Part shown: positions 14,745 through 24,617 of the stretch, in pieces | Position numbering within the stretch: the stretch's first letter is position 1 | How the letters are laid out: every line of letters starts with the position of its first letter | DNA from: Nautiliaceae bacterium | Lineage (GTDB): Bacteria > Campylobacterota > Campylobacteria > Campylobacterales > Nautiliaceae | Reading direction: 5' to 3' | Assembly (NCBI GenBank): GCA_027036005.1 | Contig: JALVTJ010000027.1 | Span: 1-35,426 of the forward strand | DNA: 35,426 nucleotides | Position numbers and translations under genes: made by a program | The notes under the pieces: model-generated | The model's database searches: none | What the model was told of the DNA's origin: nothing | The model's input: only the letters and a program-made list of their open reading frames with translations

Positions 14745-15901
14745 TCTGAAAGTTTAATTCTATCCCCGTTTATTTCAATAATTTTTCCTTTGAATGTATC
14801 GCCTATATTATATTCGTTTTGATAATCTTCTTTTCTGACAAGAGCTTCAACATCTCCCAGATCTACAAACATCCCGAAATCCGTAATATATTTTACTTTT
14901 CCTTCGCACTCATCTCCTATGTTATGGTTTTTTGCAAATATATCGTAAGGATTAGGCATTGCATCTTTTCTCGAAATGATAACTTTATTGTTTTCTTCAT
15001 CGATAGTAATGACCTTAAATTCAGCCTTTTCCCCTATTTCAAATACTTCGTTTGCTTTTTCGCCCTTTTTGAACGATACAAACTTATTAGGCAATAATAC
15101 GCTAATTCCATCTATTTCAACAAATGCTCCCACATTTATAAATTTGGTAATAACACCTTCTACTTTATCCCCTGCTTTATACTTCTTGGCAAATATACTT
15201 GCCGGTTTTGTAAGTAAATTTTTTCTTGTAACTCTTAATTTTTCTTCTTGTGGATTAATTTCCAAAATTTCAACTTCAATTTCTTCCCCAAGAGTCAAAT
15301 CATTAATACCTTCCCAATTTATTTCGCTAATATGCAAAAATCCTTCAACTCCGTTTCCTATATCCACAAAAGCACCGTATTCGGTAATATGAGAAACACT
15401 TGCTTTTATTCTATCTCCAATATTCAAGTTTTTAACTTCTTCCCAAGGATTAGGGAGCAATTTTTTTATTGAAAACACTCTTCTATCCGGATCAATCAAT
15501 GTTACTTCTATTTCGTCACCCTCTTCGAAATATTTTTTATGATCGATTTTTTTGTAAAAAATTTCATCTTTTGGAACAAATCCGCTTATTCCATCAATTT
15601 CAATTACCAAACCATTTGACTTTACCTTTGTAATATTTGCATTAACAACTTTGCCTTCCAGTTCTTTAACTTTTTCTTTTATTTCATTTAAATAAGCTTT
15701 TCTATCAACCACAACGGAATTTTGTTTGAATTCTTTTACTTTGGCTTTTATATTTTTGCCTATTACGCTTTCATCTTCTTTAAGTCCGCTTAAACTCTTA
15801 GGAAGAAAAAACTCAACATCGTCTTTTTTACCTACAAAACCGCCTTTGATTAACCTTTCAATTTGAAACTCGATAATATCGCCTTTTTTAAGTTCACTCA
15901 T
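14741..15901 (-). CDS. rpsA: Ribosomal protein S1-like protein with five S1 domains
   Basis: 386 aa. Five S1 RNA-binding repeats lie at about 5-70 (degenerate), 81-147, 160-228, 243-312 and 327-386. The third has the classic EYGAFVDIGNGVEGFLHISE. S1 helps the 30S subunit load mRNA. Typical proteobacterial S1 has six domains and ~550 residues, so this one is short. ATG 15901 is chosen because it overlaps the ispH stop (ATGA) with AAAGGA upstream and begins MSELKKGD; an extended frame to 15943 adds 14 residues that overlap ispH. The position after ispH agrees with the conserved ispH-rpsA pair. Confidence 0.9.
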   Translation of the reverse strand: MSELKKGDIIEFQIERLIKGGFVGKKDDVEFFLPKSLSGLKEDESVIGKNIKAKVKEFKQNSVVVDRKAYLNEIKEKVKELEGKVVNANITKVKSNGLVIEIDGISGFVPKDEIFYKKIDHKKYFEEGDEIEVTLIDPDRRVFSIKKLLPNPWEEVKNLNIGDRIKASVSHITEYGAFVDIGNGVEGFLHISEINWEGINDLTLGEEIEVEILEINPQEEKLRVTRKNLLTKPASIFAKKYKAGDKVEGVITKFINVGAFVEIDGISVLLPNKFVSFKKGEKANEVFEIGEKAEFKVITIDEENNKVIISRKDAMPNPYDIFAKNHNIGDECEGKVKYITDFGMFVDLGDVEALVRKEDYQNEYNIGDTFKGKIIEINGDRIKLSE

Positions 15902-16728
15902 GTCAATTCCTTTATTTTTGAGATTATTTTTTCTACAAGCCATTCAGGTGTGCTTGCTCCGGCACTGATACCGCAGAGATTTTTATTGCTAAACCATTCT
16001 TTTTTCAATTCGTTTTCATTTTCCACAAGATAAGCTTCGCAAAATTCTTTTGCTATATTAAAAAGCTGTTTGGTATTTGAGGAATTTTTACCACCAACTA
16101 TTATCATAATATCGGCTTGTTTACTTAATTCTTTTACAGCAAGTTGATTTTCAAATGTTGCATTACAAATAGTATTAAAAACTCTTACTTCTTTATAATT
16201 TTTAATTAAATAATCCGTTATTTTTAAATAATCATCAATTTTTCTCGTTGTTTGTGCGACCGTTGCTATTTTTTCTCTTAATTTTACTTTTTCCAGCTCA
16301 TCCAAACTTAAAACAACATAACATCTTTTATGAGAGCAGTAACTTTTTACTCCTTTTATTTCAGGATGGTTGATATCTCCGAAAATTACTATGTCATATC
16401 CCTTTTTACTCATTTCTTCCACTATTTCCTGAGGTTTTTTTACAAAAGGACACGTCGCATCTATTATTTCAATGTTTTTTGATTTTAATTTTTCATAATT
16501 TTCTTTGGGAATACCGTGTGTTCTGACTATAACCCTTTTTATATTTCCATCTATTTGTTCAATATTATTTACATAATTTACATTATAATTTTTTGCAAGT
16601 CTTTTTATTTCCAGAGGATTATGTATTAAAGGTCCGAGAGTTACAGCGTTTTGAGAATTTTGGGCAATTTCAACTGCTCTTTTCACTCCGAAACAAAAAC
16701 CGTAACTTTTCGCTTTTTTAATCAGCAT
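15898..16728 (-). CDS. ispH: 4-hydroxy-3-methylbut-2-enyl diphosphate reductase IspH
   Basis: 276 aa [4Fe-4S] enzyme of the last MEP-pathway step, giving IPP and DMAPP. The three cluster cysteines are Cys12 ([10 protein letters not shown]), Cys93 (DATCPFVKK) and Cys188 ([11 protein letters not shown]). Active-site histidines lie in GPLIHN, RTHGIP and INHPE. ATG 16728 gives the conserved start [15 protein letters not shown]; an in-frame TTG four codons upstream is less likely. It overlaps aroA upstream by 11 bases and rpsA downstream by 4. Confidence 0.96.
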   Translation of the reverse strand: MLIKKAKSYGFCFGVKRAVEIAQNSQNAVTLGPLIHNPLEIKRLAKNYNVNYVNNIEQIDGNIKRVIVRTHGIPKENYEKLKSKNIEIIDATCPFVKKPQEIVEEMSKKGYDIVIFGDINHPEIKGVKSYCSHKRCYVVLSLDELEKVKLREKIATVAQTTRKIDDYLKITDYLIKNYKEVRVFNTICNATFENQLAVKELSKQADIMIIVGGKNSSNTKQLFNIAKEFCEAYLVENENELKKEWFSNKNLCGISAGASTPEWLVEKIISKIKELT

Positions 16729-18013
16729 CGGCAATTCCAAAACCGGTAATTTTTTCTAATAATTTGAAAAAATTCGGAAATGAAGTATTAATGCATTCTG
16801 CATCTTTTATTTTCATACCTGATATTAATCCTAAAACGGCAAAACTCATAGCAATTCTATGATCTCCAAACGAATCAATTTCGGCTCTTTTAACACAACC
16901 CCCTTTTATTTCGTATCCGTCTTCATATTCTTTGGCATCAATCCCGCATTTTTTAAGATTTTCCACCACAGCCGTTATTCTATCGCTCTCTTTTACCCTT
17001 AGCTCTTTTGCGTTTTTAACCCTGCTTATTCCATTCGCCACTGCCATAGCCATCGATAAAGCAGGAAGTTCGTCTATAAGCCAAGGTATGTTTTCACTAA
17101 CCTCAATCGCTTTTAAATCTTGACCTTCAACGATAATATCGCCTAATGGTTCATATTTATCTTCTTTTAAAACATAAGTGATTTTCGCTCCCATTTTTTC
17201 GAGCTGTTTGTAACTTTCTATTCTTGTGGGATTTAACGTTAGATTTTTTAATATCGCTTTTGAGCCGGTAATTGCAGCAGCGACGGCAAAGAAAAATGCA
17301 CTGCTCGGATCATTTGGAACTTCGATATTTAAAGGATTTAACTTATTTTTAAGAGGATTTATCTCAATTTTCCATTCTCCATTTTCCATTTTACATTTAA
17401 TATCAGCCCCCATTCCTTTAAGCATTCTTTCGGTATGATCCCTGCTTAAAAACGGTTCGGTATAAAAAGATTTGCCGTTTGTATTTAAAGCCGCCAAAAT
17501 CATTGCGGATTTAACCTGAGCTGAAGCTATTCGGGATTTATAAGAGAAATGTTTAAGCTCACCTCCTCTAATTGCCACAGGAGCTAAATTTCCGTTATTT
17601 CTGGCGTCTATTGTAGCGCCTATTTCATTTAAAGGAGCTATTACTCTTTTCATAGGTCTTTTTCTTAAATATTTATCGCCGTTTAATACAAAAAAGCCTT
17701 CAACCCCTGCTAAAAGCCCCATATAAATTCGAATCGTAGTTCCTGAATTTCCGCAATACAAAACATCATCCGGCTCTTTTATTCTCTCGGGAGCGGTTAT
17801 TATTATTCTATCTATCTCATCTTCAACCTTAGCGCCCAAACTTTTTGCAATTTCAAGAGAATTTAGCGTATCTTCCGCTCTTAAATAATTTTTTATAATA
17901 TTTTCGCCTTCACTCAAAAGTGAAAAAATAGCACATCTATGAGAAATCGATTTATCCGCATCTACGCTGAATTCTTCATTAAATTTCTTTGCTTTTGCTA
18001 TCTCCAATATCAT
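16718..18013 (-). CDS. aroA: 3-phosphoshikimate 1-carboxyvinyltransferase (EPSP synthase)
   Basis: 431 aa shikimate-pathway enzyme that adds enolpyruvate from PEP to shikimate-3-phosphate. The signature [15 protein letters not shown] is at residues 85-99, the substrate-binding KSISHR at 21-26, and RVKESDRI near 325. The sequence MENGEWKIE at 209-217 sits in a loop normally shorter and differently composed, and its DNA (CCATTTTCCATT-type units) looks like a repeat insertion. Overlaps pheT by 4 bases upstream and ispH by 11 downstream. Confidence 0.96.
   Translation of the reverse strand: MILEIAKAKKFNEEFSVDADKSISHRCAIFSLLSEGENIIKNYLRAEDTLNSLEIAKSLGAKVEDEIDRIIITAPERIKEPDDVLYCGNSGTTIRIYMGLLAGVEGFFVLNGDKYLRKRPMKRVIAPLNEIGATIDARNNGNLAPVAIRGGELKHFSYKSRIASAQVKSAMILAALNTNGKSFYTEPFLSRDHTERMLKGMGADIKCKMENGEWKIEINPLKNKLNPLNIEVPNDPSSAFFFAVAAAITGSKAILKNLTLNPTRIESYKQLEKMGAKITYVLKEDKYEPLGDIIVEGQDLKAIEVSENIPWLIDELPALSMAMAVANGISRVKNAKELRVKESDRITAVVENLKKCGIDAKEYEDGYEIKGGCVKRAEIDSFGDHRIAMSFAVLGLISGMKIKDAECINTSFPNFFKLLEKITGFGIADAD
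17367..17396. repeat. TTTTCCATTCTCC-type mini-repeat inside aroA
   Basis: Tandem TTTTCCATT and CTCCATTTTCCATT units, read on the minus strand as [11 protein letters not shown] in a loop of EPSP synthase. Similar in style to the TTTTCACT units elsewhere in the window, though not identical. Confidence 0.45.
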
Positions 18014-20253
18014 CTAAGCTTAATTCCTTTTGCTTCCAACGCTTTTAAAATTTTTTCCATTATATCATTTATTTCATTCTCTTGTAAAGTTTTTTGACCT
18101 TGAAGAATAAATCTTATTGTTAAAGAGTTTTTTTCGCCCAAATCATATATATCAATAGGATAAAAATCTATAAGTTCATCTATTTTTAATGAATTTATAA
18201 GTTCAAACATATCTTTATATTTCAGTTCTTTATCTACAACAAGGCTTAAATCCCTCGTTACTTTTTGAAATTTATTTATCCCTTTTGCTTTTTTTTCTTC
18301 AAAACTTATTTTATCCAAATCTATTTCGCAAAAATAGGTATCATCTATATCAAACTCTTTTGCTATTTTAGGATGTAATTTTGCCAATGTCCCTATCTTT
18401 TTGCCGTATTGAATAATATCGGCACACTGATATGGATGCGCTAAATTATAAGACGAATTTTTCAATTCAAATTCTCCTATTATTTGCGATAATTTATCCA
18501 CAGCGTCTTTAAATCCGACTTTTTTAGGTTTTCCGCTGTTCGCCGTATTTTCATAATCATTAAACCCGTTTAAAACAAAAGCGAATTTTTCTTTTTCGTT
18601 TCTGTCTTTATCATATACACTTCCGATTGTAAAGAGATATATTCTCTTATAACCGTTTGATTTATTGAATTTAATATCGTCCAATAATTGCAACAAAAGA
18701 GTTGTGCGAAGCGTATCAAACTCTTTTATAATCGGATTGATTAAATCAATATTATCTTGAACGGTTTTAAATCCGTATTTTTTTAATCTTTCTTTATCTT
18801 CGAAAATAAAATGAATGACTTCATAAAAACCGTTTGCAACGGATTTTAATTTTAATGTATTTATCTTATCGATTTTTCGAATTATTTCATTTGTTCGATC
18901 GGCTTCTTTGAATTCCATTGCTTTACTATTGATATTGTCTATTCCGTAAATTCTAAGTATTTCTTCCGCAATATCCTGAATATTTTGAATATCGTTTCTA
19001 AAAAGTGGCACGCCTACTTTTATGCTCCCATCACTTATTGAGAGTATATCAAATTCAAGTTTTTTGAGTATTTCGACTATTTTTTTCTCTTCAATGTCAT
19101 AACCTACAATTTCATTTATTTCTTTTATATCGATATTTATAATTTTTTGTTTGATTTCATTAATCAAATCGATTTCGCCGCTGTAAGTAGGAAGTTTTAT
19201 TTCATTTAAAAGATAATCGATTCCGAATTTTAAATTTACTTCGCTGCCTCTGCTTGCTCTGAAAAAATACTCATCCGTTTTTAAAGAATTTAAAAATACG
19301 ATTTCGCTCACATATTTAGGATCGATATAATTTGCATCAATTACATATTTCCCGTTTTCTTCAACATTAATATCGTTTTTTATTCCAACCGCATATTTTC
19401 CGAAACATTGGAGGATATCAACACCGTTTTCATCAACAAATTCCATATCGCAAACATTCATAGGCACTAAAAGCACTCCTGTCGCATGCATTGAATATTT
19501 TACAAATTTATCCAAATTATTTTTTGATTCGCTCTCAATTAAAGCTAATCTGTAATTAATTTTAAGAGGAACTCTTACATTTCCTTCAAAAGCTTTCAAA
19601 AGATGAGAAGAATGTTTAATTTCGTTTTTTTCAATTTTTACTATTCTACCGATACCCTCCGGTAACTCTTCATAAGAAAATTCAGGCAGTTTAACTTCTT
19701 TATTAAGACCGGCCGCAAGCTCTCTTGCGATTCCGTAAATACTGAAACAATCCCCCCTGTTTGCGGTTATTCCAAGTTCGATAATCTCATCGTTAAAATA
19801 TTTTCCGGCGTATTCTCCTACTTTTAATTCTCCCAAAGAATTATCCATAACCAAAATTCCATCATGAAAATCGGGCAAACCTATCTCCCTCGCAGCGCAT
19901 ATCATTCCAAAACTCTCAACCCCTCTTAATTTAGCTTTTTTTATTTTAAAATCGCCAGGTAAAACAGATCCTATCAATGCAACCGGCACAAATTGCCCCG
20001 CCGCCACATTTGAAGCTCCGCATACTATTTGAAGTTCTTCTTGCGCAACTTTTACCTTACATACATTCAGTTTATCGGCATTCGGATGTCTTTCGCATTC
20101 AATAACTTCGCCAATTACGACATTTTCCGGAATTTCTATTTTTTTATAACCTTCAACTTCTTGCCCTATTCTGTTTAAAGTGGTTATAATTTCTTGGGTG
20201 GATATATCGCTTAAATCAATAAATTCTTCCAACCATTTTCTTGTAACTATCAT
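18010..20253 (-). CDS. pheT: Phenylalanine--tRNA ligase beta subunit
   Basis: 747 aa; with PheS it forms the alpha2-beta2 enzyme charging tRNA-Phe. Domains in order are an N-terminal tRNA-binding OB fold (~40-150, with [12 protein letters not shown] and QIVCGASN), the B3/B4 editing region (~200-360, rather diverged), B5 (~370-450), the catalytic-like core (~450-640), and a C-terminal anticodon-binding FDX-ACB domain ([12 protein letters not shown] to the end). All expected parts are present. ATG overlaps the pheS stop by 4 bases and its stop overlaps aroA by 4 bases. Confidence 0.97.
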   Translation of the reverse strand: MIVTRKWLEEFIDLSDISTQEIITTLNRIGQEVEGYKKIEIPENVVIGEVIECERHPNADKLNVCKVKVAQEELQIVCGASNVAAGQFVPVALIGSVLPGDFKIKKAKLRGVESFGMICAAREIGLPDFHDGILVMDNSLGELKVGEYAGKYFNDEIIELGITANRGDCFSIYGIARELAAGLNKEVKLPEFSYEELPEGIGRIVKIEKNEIKHSSHLLKAFEGNVRVPLKINYRLALIESESKNNLDKFVKYSMHATGVLLVPMNVCDMEFVDENGVDILQCFGKYAVGIKNDINVEENGKYVIDANYIDPKYVSEIVFLNSLKTDEYFFRASRGSEVNLKFGIDYLLNEIKLPTYSGEIDLINEIKQKIINIDIKEINEIVGYDIEEKKIVEILKKLEFDILSISDGSIKVGVPLFRNDIQNIQDIAEEILRIYGIDNINSKAMEFKEADRTNEIIRKIDKINTLKLKSVANGFYEVIHFIFEDKERLKKYGFKTVQDNIDLINPIIKEFDTLRTTLLLQLLDDIKFNKSNGYKRIYLFTIGSVYDKDRNEKEKFAFVLNGFNDYENTANSGKPKKVGFKDAVDKLSQIIGEFELKNSSYNLAHPYQCADIIQYGKKIGTLAKLHPKIAKEFDIDDTYFCEIDLDKISFEEKKAKGINKFQKVTRDLSLVVDKELKYKDMFELINSLKIDELIDFYPIDIYDLGEKNSLTIRFILQGQKTLQENEINDIMEKILKALEAKGIKLR

Positions 20254-21233
20254 TTAAACTGCTCCATAAGTCTTATATCTCCTTCATACATACTTCTTAA
20301 ATCGTTAATTCTGTTTAAAAGCATGGCGAATCTCTCAACTCCAAGCCCAAAGGCATATCCGCTGACATTTTCATATCCTACGGCTTTGAAAACATTCGGA
20401 TCAACCACGCCGCATCCCAATACTTCAAGCCAACCTGTTTGAGAACAAACCCTGCATCCTTCCCCTTTGCAAAATATGCAACTTATATCGACTTCCGCAC
20501 TCGGCTCCGTAAAAGGAAAAAACGAAGGTCTGAATCTCACTTTAACATCTCCGAACATATGTATTAAAAAACTTTCAAGTATGAATTTCAAATTGGCAAA
20601 ACTAACTTTCCCTTTTTCATCTACGACAAGCCCTTCTACCTGATGAAACATAGGTGTATGTGTCAAATCGTAATCTCTTCTGAAAACGGCTCCCGGACTT
20701 ATCATTCTAATAGGAGGTTCATATTTTAACATTGTTCTGATTTGAACGGGAGATGTATGAGTTCTTAATAAATTTCCGTCTTTAAAATAAAAAGTATCTT
20801 GCATATCTCTTGCAGGATGATATTTCGGAAGATTTAGCGCCTCGAAATTATGAAAATCATCTTCTATTAAAGGACCCGTTTCCACTGAAAAATTCATTTT
20901 TATAAAAAAATCTATTATTTTATTCATCGTATCGGTAATGGGATGAATAGCTCCTGTTGATTTCGGATTATACAAACTGACGTCTATTGCTTCAAGTTTT
21001 AATTTTTTATTTAATAATTCCTCTTCAAGTAATATTTTTTTTTCATTTATAAGATTTATTGCTTTTTCTTTTAATTCATTGAGATCTTTTGCAACCTTTT
21101 TCTTTTCGTCATTAGAAAGATTTTTAAGTTCTTTGAATTTTTTTGTAATAATTCCGTTTTTTCCAAGAAGCGATACTCTTAATTTTTCAAGATCTTCTAA
21201 TGTGGCAACATTTTTAATTTCGCTTAAATCCAC
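20250..21233 (-). CDS. pheS: Phenylalanine--tRNA ligase alpha subunit
   Basis: 327 aa class II aminoacyl-tRNA synthetase subunit with the active site for phenylalanine activation. An N-terminal coiled-coil arm spans ~1-85. Motif 2 is seen as [21 protein letters not shown] and motif 3 as [10 protein letters not shown] near the C-terminus. A pair of Cys-X2-Cys units ([12 protein letters not shown]) precedes [10 protein letters not shown], as in many PheS proteins. First gene of a seven-gene run, with AAGGAG before ATG 21233. The upstream gap to the divergent HIT gene holds overlapping -10 candidates. Confidence 0.97.
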   Translation of the reverse strand: MDLSEIKNVATLEDLEKLRVSLLGKNGIITKKFKELKNLSNDEKKKVAKDLNELKEKAINLINEKKILLEEELLNKKLKLEAIDVSLYNPKSTGAIHPITDTMNKIIDFFIKMNFSVETGPLIEDDFHNFEALNLPKYHPARDMQDTFYFKDGNLLRTHTSPVQIRTMLKYEPPIRMISPGAVFRRDYDLTHTPMFHQVEGLVVDEKGKVSFANLKFILESFLIHMFGDVKVRFRPSFFPFTEPSAEVDISCIFCKGEGCRVCSQTGWLEVLGCGVVDPNVFKAVGYENVSGYAFGLGVERFAMLLNRINDLRSMYEGDIRLMEQFK

Positions 21234-21248
21234 CGAAACTCCTTAAAA

Positions 21249-21291
21249 TTTTTGGATATAATACCAAAAATATAATTCCTTTGTAAAGGAA
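21249..21291. promoter_or_regulatory. Divergent pheS / HIT-gene promoter region with two palindromes
   Basis: TTTTTGG (21249-21255) and CCAAAAA (21264-21270) form a perfect 7-bp inverted repeat round the loop ATATAATA, which contains TATAAT (21257-21262) and, read leftwards, TATTAT for pheS. A second palindrome, TTCCTTTGTAAAGGAA, lies at 21276-21291, right behind another TATAAT (21271-21276). Regulation by an unknown factor is possible; no T-box-like leader is seen. Confidence 0.4.
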
Positions 21292-21333
21292 CTAAAAAAC
21301 GGACAATGAGTAAATAACAAAAAAGGAGTAAAA

Positions 21334-21669
21334 ATGGATTGTATCTTTTGTAAGATAATTAAAGGTGAAATTCCAAGCAAAAAAGTTTTGGAAAACGAAA
21401 AATTTCTGGCTTTTTACGATATTAACCCAATAGCACCCGTTCATGTATTGATTATACCAAAAGAGCATTTTGAAAAATTCGATTCCACACCAAGCGTTCT
21501 TTTAGCCGAAATGGCCGAATTTATAAAAGAAGTGGCAAAAGAACTTGATATTAACGATTACAGACTAATAACAAACAACGGAGCAAATGCAGGGCAGGAA
21601 GTTTTTCATTTGCATATACATATGGTTGCAAATCCTAATGGAAAACTTTCTTGGCCTAAACTTGCATAA
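21334..21669 (+). CDS. HIT family protein (HinT-like nucleotide hydrolase)
   Basis: 111 aa. The histidine triad HxHxH is seen as HLHIH at residues 92-96, the catalytic core of nucleoside-phosphoramidate hydrolases of the HinT branch. An N-terminal CIFCKII (Cys3, Cys6) is typical. Such proteins hydrolyse AMP-lysine and similar adducts; the physiological substrate is not known. ATG 21334 follows AAAAGGAG. nfo follows after 55 bp. Confidence 0.93.
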   Translation: MDCIFCKIIKGEIPSKKVLENEKFLAFYDINPIAPVHVLIIPKEHFEKFDSTPSVLLAEMAEFIKEVAKELDINDYRLITNNGANAGQEVFHLHIHMVANPNGKLSWPKLA

Positions 21670-21724
21670 AGAAGAGGAAGAGAGTAGGAAAAGAGGAGGA
21701 AAAGATAGGTAAAAAGGAGTTATA

Positions 21725-22582
21725 TTGAAATATGTTGGAGCTCATGTAAGTGCAGCAGGAGGTGTTGAAAATTCCGTTAAAAACGCACTTGATATAGGAG
21801 CGGACGGATTTGCCTTGTTTACAAAAAACCAAAGACAGTGGTTTGCAAAACCTTTGAGTGAAAAAAATATAATAAAGTTTAAAGAATATATGCAAAAGCA
21901 CGGATTTAGTGCGGATGCTATCTTGCCGCATGACAGTTATTTGATAAATTTGGGACATCCTGAAACTGAAAAAAGGGAAAAATCTTTAAAATCTTTCATA
22001 GATGAAGCAAAAAGGGTTGAAAGCTTAGGGCTTAAATATCTCAATTTTCATCCGGGAAGTCATCTTAGAAAAATAAGTGAAGAAGAGTGTTTGGATTTAA
22101 TTTGCGAGAGTTTGAATTTTGCTATAAAAGAGAGTGAAAGCTGTATATTCGTTTTGGAAACAACAGCGGGACAAGGAAGCAATTTGGGATACAAATTCGA
22201 ACATCTTGCATATATTATTGATAATATTAAAGACAAAGAGAGAATCGGCGTATGCATAGATACCGCCCATATATTCGCAGCAGGATACGATATTCGCACA
22301 AAAGAAGCATATGAAAACACAATGAAAAAATTCGATAAAACAATCGGTTTCAAATATTTAAAAGGTATGCATATTAACGATTCGAAAGCAAAATTTTCTT
22401 CTCGGGTAGATAGACACCATTCATTGGGAAAAGGTGAAATAGGTCTTGATGCGTTCAAGTTCATTATGCAAGATAAAAGAATAGACAATATTCCATTGAT
22501 ATTAGAAACAATAAATCCTGAAATTTGGCCACAAGAAATAAAACTTTTAAAACAAATGAAAAACGAGGAATCAAATGTATAA
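21725..22582 (+). CDS. nfo: Endonuclease IV (AP endonuclease)
   Basis: 285 aa TIM-barrel enzyme with three zinc ions that nicks DNA 5' of abasic sites in base-excision repair. Family motifs are [14 protein letters not shown] at the N-terminus, [36 protein letters not shown], and [11 protein letters not shown], supplying the metal-binding His, Glu and Asp residues. The start is TTG at 21725, supported by AAAAGGAG a few bases upstream and by no ATG nearby. Its end overlaps the murA start by 8 bases. Confidence 0.95.
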   Translation: MKYVGAHVSAAGGVENSVKNALDIGADGFALFTKNQRQWFAKPLSEKNIIKFKEYMQKHGFSADAILPHDSYLINLGHPETEKREKSLKSFIDEAKRVESLGLKYLNFHPGSHLRKISEEECLDLICESLNFAIKESESCIFVLETTAGQGSNLGYKFEHLAYIIDNIKDKERIGVCIDTAHIFAAGYDIRTKEAYENTMKKFDKTIGFKYLKGMHINDSKAKFSSRVDRHHSLGKGEIGLDAFKFIMQDKRIDNIPLILETINPEIWPQEIKLLKQMKNEESNV

Positions 22583-23843
22583 ATATTTAAAAATACATAG
22601 ATCCCCTAAACTCAACGGAGAAGTTGAAATAAGCGGTGCAAAAAATGCGGCTTTACCTTTGATTGCCTCATCCATTCTCTCCAAAAATGAAGTTAATTTT
22701 ACCAACGTGCCGGAAGTTGCAGATGTAAAAACACTGCTTAAATTACTAAAAAATTTGGGATGCGAATTTGAATTTCAAAACGGTAATTTGAAAATAGACA
22801 CTTCAAATATTAATAACACAACTGCCGTTTATGAAATTGTAAAAACAATGAGAGCTTCCATACTTGTTTTGGGTCCTTTATTGGCAAGATTTGGCAAATG
22901 TAAGGTTTCCCTTCCGGGAGGATGTGCAATAGGTGCAAGACCTGTCGATTTGCACTTGAAAGCTCTTAAACTTATGGGAGCAGATATAAAAATACAAAAC
23001 GGTTATATAAACGCAAGCGGCAAACTTAAAGGCTGCGATATCGTTTTTGACAAAATTACGGTTACCGGAACGGAAAATATAATAATGGCAGCAAGTATGG
23101 CAAAAGGCAAAACCAGAATTATAAATGCTGCGAAAGAGCCGGAAGTTACTCAATTGTGCAATGTTTTAAAAGAAGCCGGAATTGAAATTGAAGGTATCGG
23201 TAGCGATGAAATAATAATAAACGGCACTGAGGGTGAACTTTTAAAATTTAAAAATACTTCTATTATACCGGATAGAATAGAAGCAGGCACATATCTTGCA
23301 GCCGGAGCAATAACAAACTCTAAAATTACTTTGAATAATGTAATTACGGAACATTTGGAAGGAATTCTGGTTAAATTTAGAGAAATGGGATTTTCTTTTG
23401 AAGAAAAAGCAAACTCACTTACTATTTTACCTGCAAAAAAAATAAATCCCGTAACAATAATAACAACGGAATATCCGGGTTTTCCCACTGATATGCAAGC
23501 TCAGTTTATGGCTATTGCAACTCAGGCCGAAGGTGTCAGCATTATTGAAGAGAGACTTTTTGAAAACAGATTTATGCATGTTCCGGAGCTAAACAGACTT
23601 AATGCTAATATTTCAATTAACTCCAAAACCGCCACGATTATCGGCAAAAGCAAATTGATAGGGGCGGATGTAATGGCAACAGATTTAAGAGCTTCAAGCG
23701 CGCTAGTTCTGGCAGGTCTTATTGCAAAAGGACAAACAAATGTGCATAGAATTTATCATCTGTTTAGAGGATATGAAAAACTTATAGAAAAATTTACAAA
23801 AATAGGCGCAAAAATGGAACTGCTAAGCGAAGAAAGACCTTAA
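22575..23843 (+). CDS. murA: UDP-N-acetylglucosamine 1-carboxyvinyltransferase MurA
   Basis: 422 aa enzyme for the first committed peptidoglycan step, adding enolpyruvate from PEP to UDP-GlcNAc. The catalytic, fosfomycin-sensitive Cys117 lies in [13 protein letters not shown]. The N-terminal [17 protein letters not shown] (with the conserved Lys23 and Asn24) and C-terminal [14 protein letters not shown] are standard. It is translated from inside the end of nfo. The convergent aroE stop is 2 bp away, so no separate terminator fits between them. Confidence 0.97.
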   Translation: MYKYLKIHRSPKLNGEVEISGAKNAALPLIASSILSKNEVNFTNVPEVADVKTLLKLLKNLGCEFEFQNGNLKIDTSNINNTTAVYEIVKTMRASILVLGPLLARFGKCKVSLPGGCAIGARPVDLHLKALKLMGADIKIQNGYINASGKLKGCDIVFDKITVTGTENIIMAASMAKGKTRIINAAKEPEVTQLCNVLKEAGIEIEGIGSDEIIINGTEGELLKFKNTSIIPDRIEAGTYLAAGAITNSKITLNNVITEHLEGILVKFREMGFSFEEKANSLTILPAKKINPVTIITTEYPGFPTDMQAQFMAIATQAEGVSIIEERLFENRFMHVPELNRLNANISINSKTATIIGKSKLIGADVMATDLRASSALVLAGLIAKGQTNVHRIYHLFRGYEKLIEKFTKIGAKMELLSEERP

Positions 23844-23845
23844 AT

Positions 23846-24613
23846 TCATTTTAAAATATTAAAATAAATTTCAGCAACTTCTTCTTTGTTTAATTTCCTT
23901 CCCAAAAACAGCTCCATTGCCAAAACCCCCTGATATACCAATAAATACAAACCGTCTCTTGTTGTTAAATTATCTTTTTCGGCTAATTTTAAAAAAGGGG
24001 TTTTTTTACCGTAAACCACATCAACGGCGTATTTTGCATTATGAAATAAAATTTTTAGCATTTTTTCTGGCATTGGGAGAAAATTATCTTTAAGCCCTGC
24101 CGATGTTGTATTAATAATCAAATCATAATTTTTAAACTCAAAATTTTCCCAAGTATAAACATTAAAACCTTTTTGTTTAAAAAATTCAAGCCTTTTTTCA
24201 CTTCTGTTTACAATATCGGCTTTTAACAAATACGAAATCGCCCTTGCAGTTCCGCCCGCACCTATTATTAACGGTTTTTTATAATCGAAATTTTTTATAA
24301 TTTCCATAAATCCGGGCCCGTCCGTATTATAACCGACTATTTTACTATTTTCCAAAACAAGCGTATTAACCGCACCCATCTCTTTTGCAACGCCTCTTAC
24401 TTCATCAGCCAGTTTAAAAGCCCACTCTTTATGCGGAATTGTTACATTCGCACCTTTTATTTTAAGCTCTTTGAATTTTTCAATTATTTTTTCTCCGTTT
24501 TCAAGTCGATATCTCGTATAACAATGCGGCAAATTAAATTTTTTAAAAAAAAAGTTATGCATCAAAGGAGATTTGGAATGTTTTACCGGATTGCCGAAAA
24601 TTGTAAATACCAT
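23846..24613 (-). CDS. aroE: Shikimate dehydrogenase AroE
   Basis: 255 aa, NADPH-dependent, reducing 3-dehydroshikimate to shikimate. The substrate site FGNPVKHSKSPLMHN is at residues 6-20, the catalytic Lys62 in NVTIPHK (57-62), with Asn83 and Asp98 (NTDGPGF). The cofactor loop is GAGGTARA (118-125). The usual TTSAGL motif is present. Last gene of the long leftward run; the CheX-like gene ends 4 bp upstream. Confidence 0.96.
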   Translation of the reverse strand: MVFTIFGNPVKHSKSPLMHNFFFKKFNLPHCYTRYRLENGEKIIEKFKELKIKGANVTIPHKEWAFKLADEVRGVAKEMGAVNTLVLENSKIVGYNTDGPGFMEIIKNFDYKKPLIIGAGGTARAISYLLKADIVNRSEKRLEFFKQKGFNVYTWENFEFKNYDLIINTTSAGLKDNFLPMPEKMLKILFHNAKYAVDVVYGKKTPFLKLAEKDNLTTRDGLYLLVYQGVLAMELFLGRKLNKEEVAEIYFNILK

Positions 24614-24617
24614 TTTC

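Noticed and set aside
14976-15392. Plus-strand frame of 138 codons over rpsA
   Set aside because: Antisense to the S1 domains; low-complexity Ser/Thr/Asn/Phe composition and no start signal.
21234-21333. T-box or attenuator leader before pheS
   Set aside because: The region is only ~100 bp and shared with a divergent gene. No T-box sequence, Phe-rich leader peptide or terminator pair is visible.
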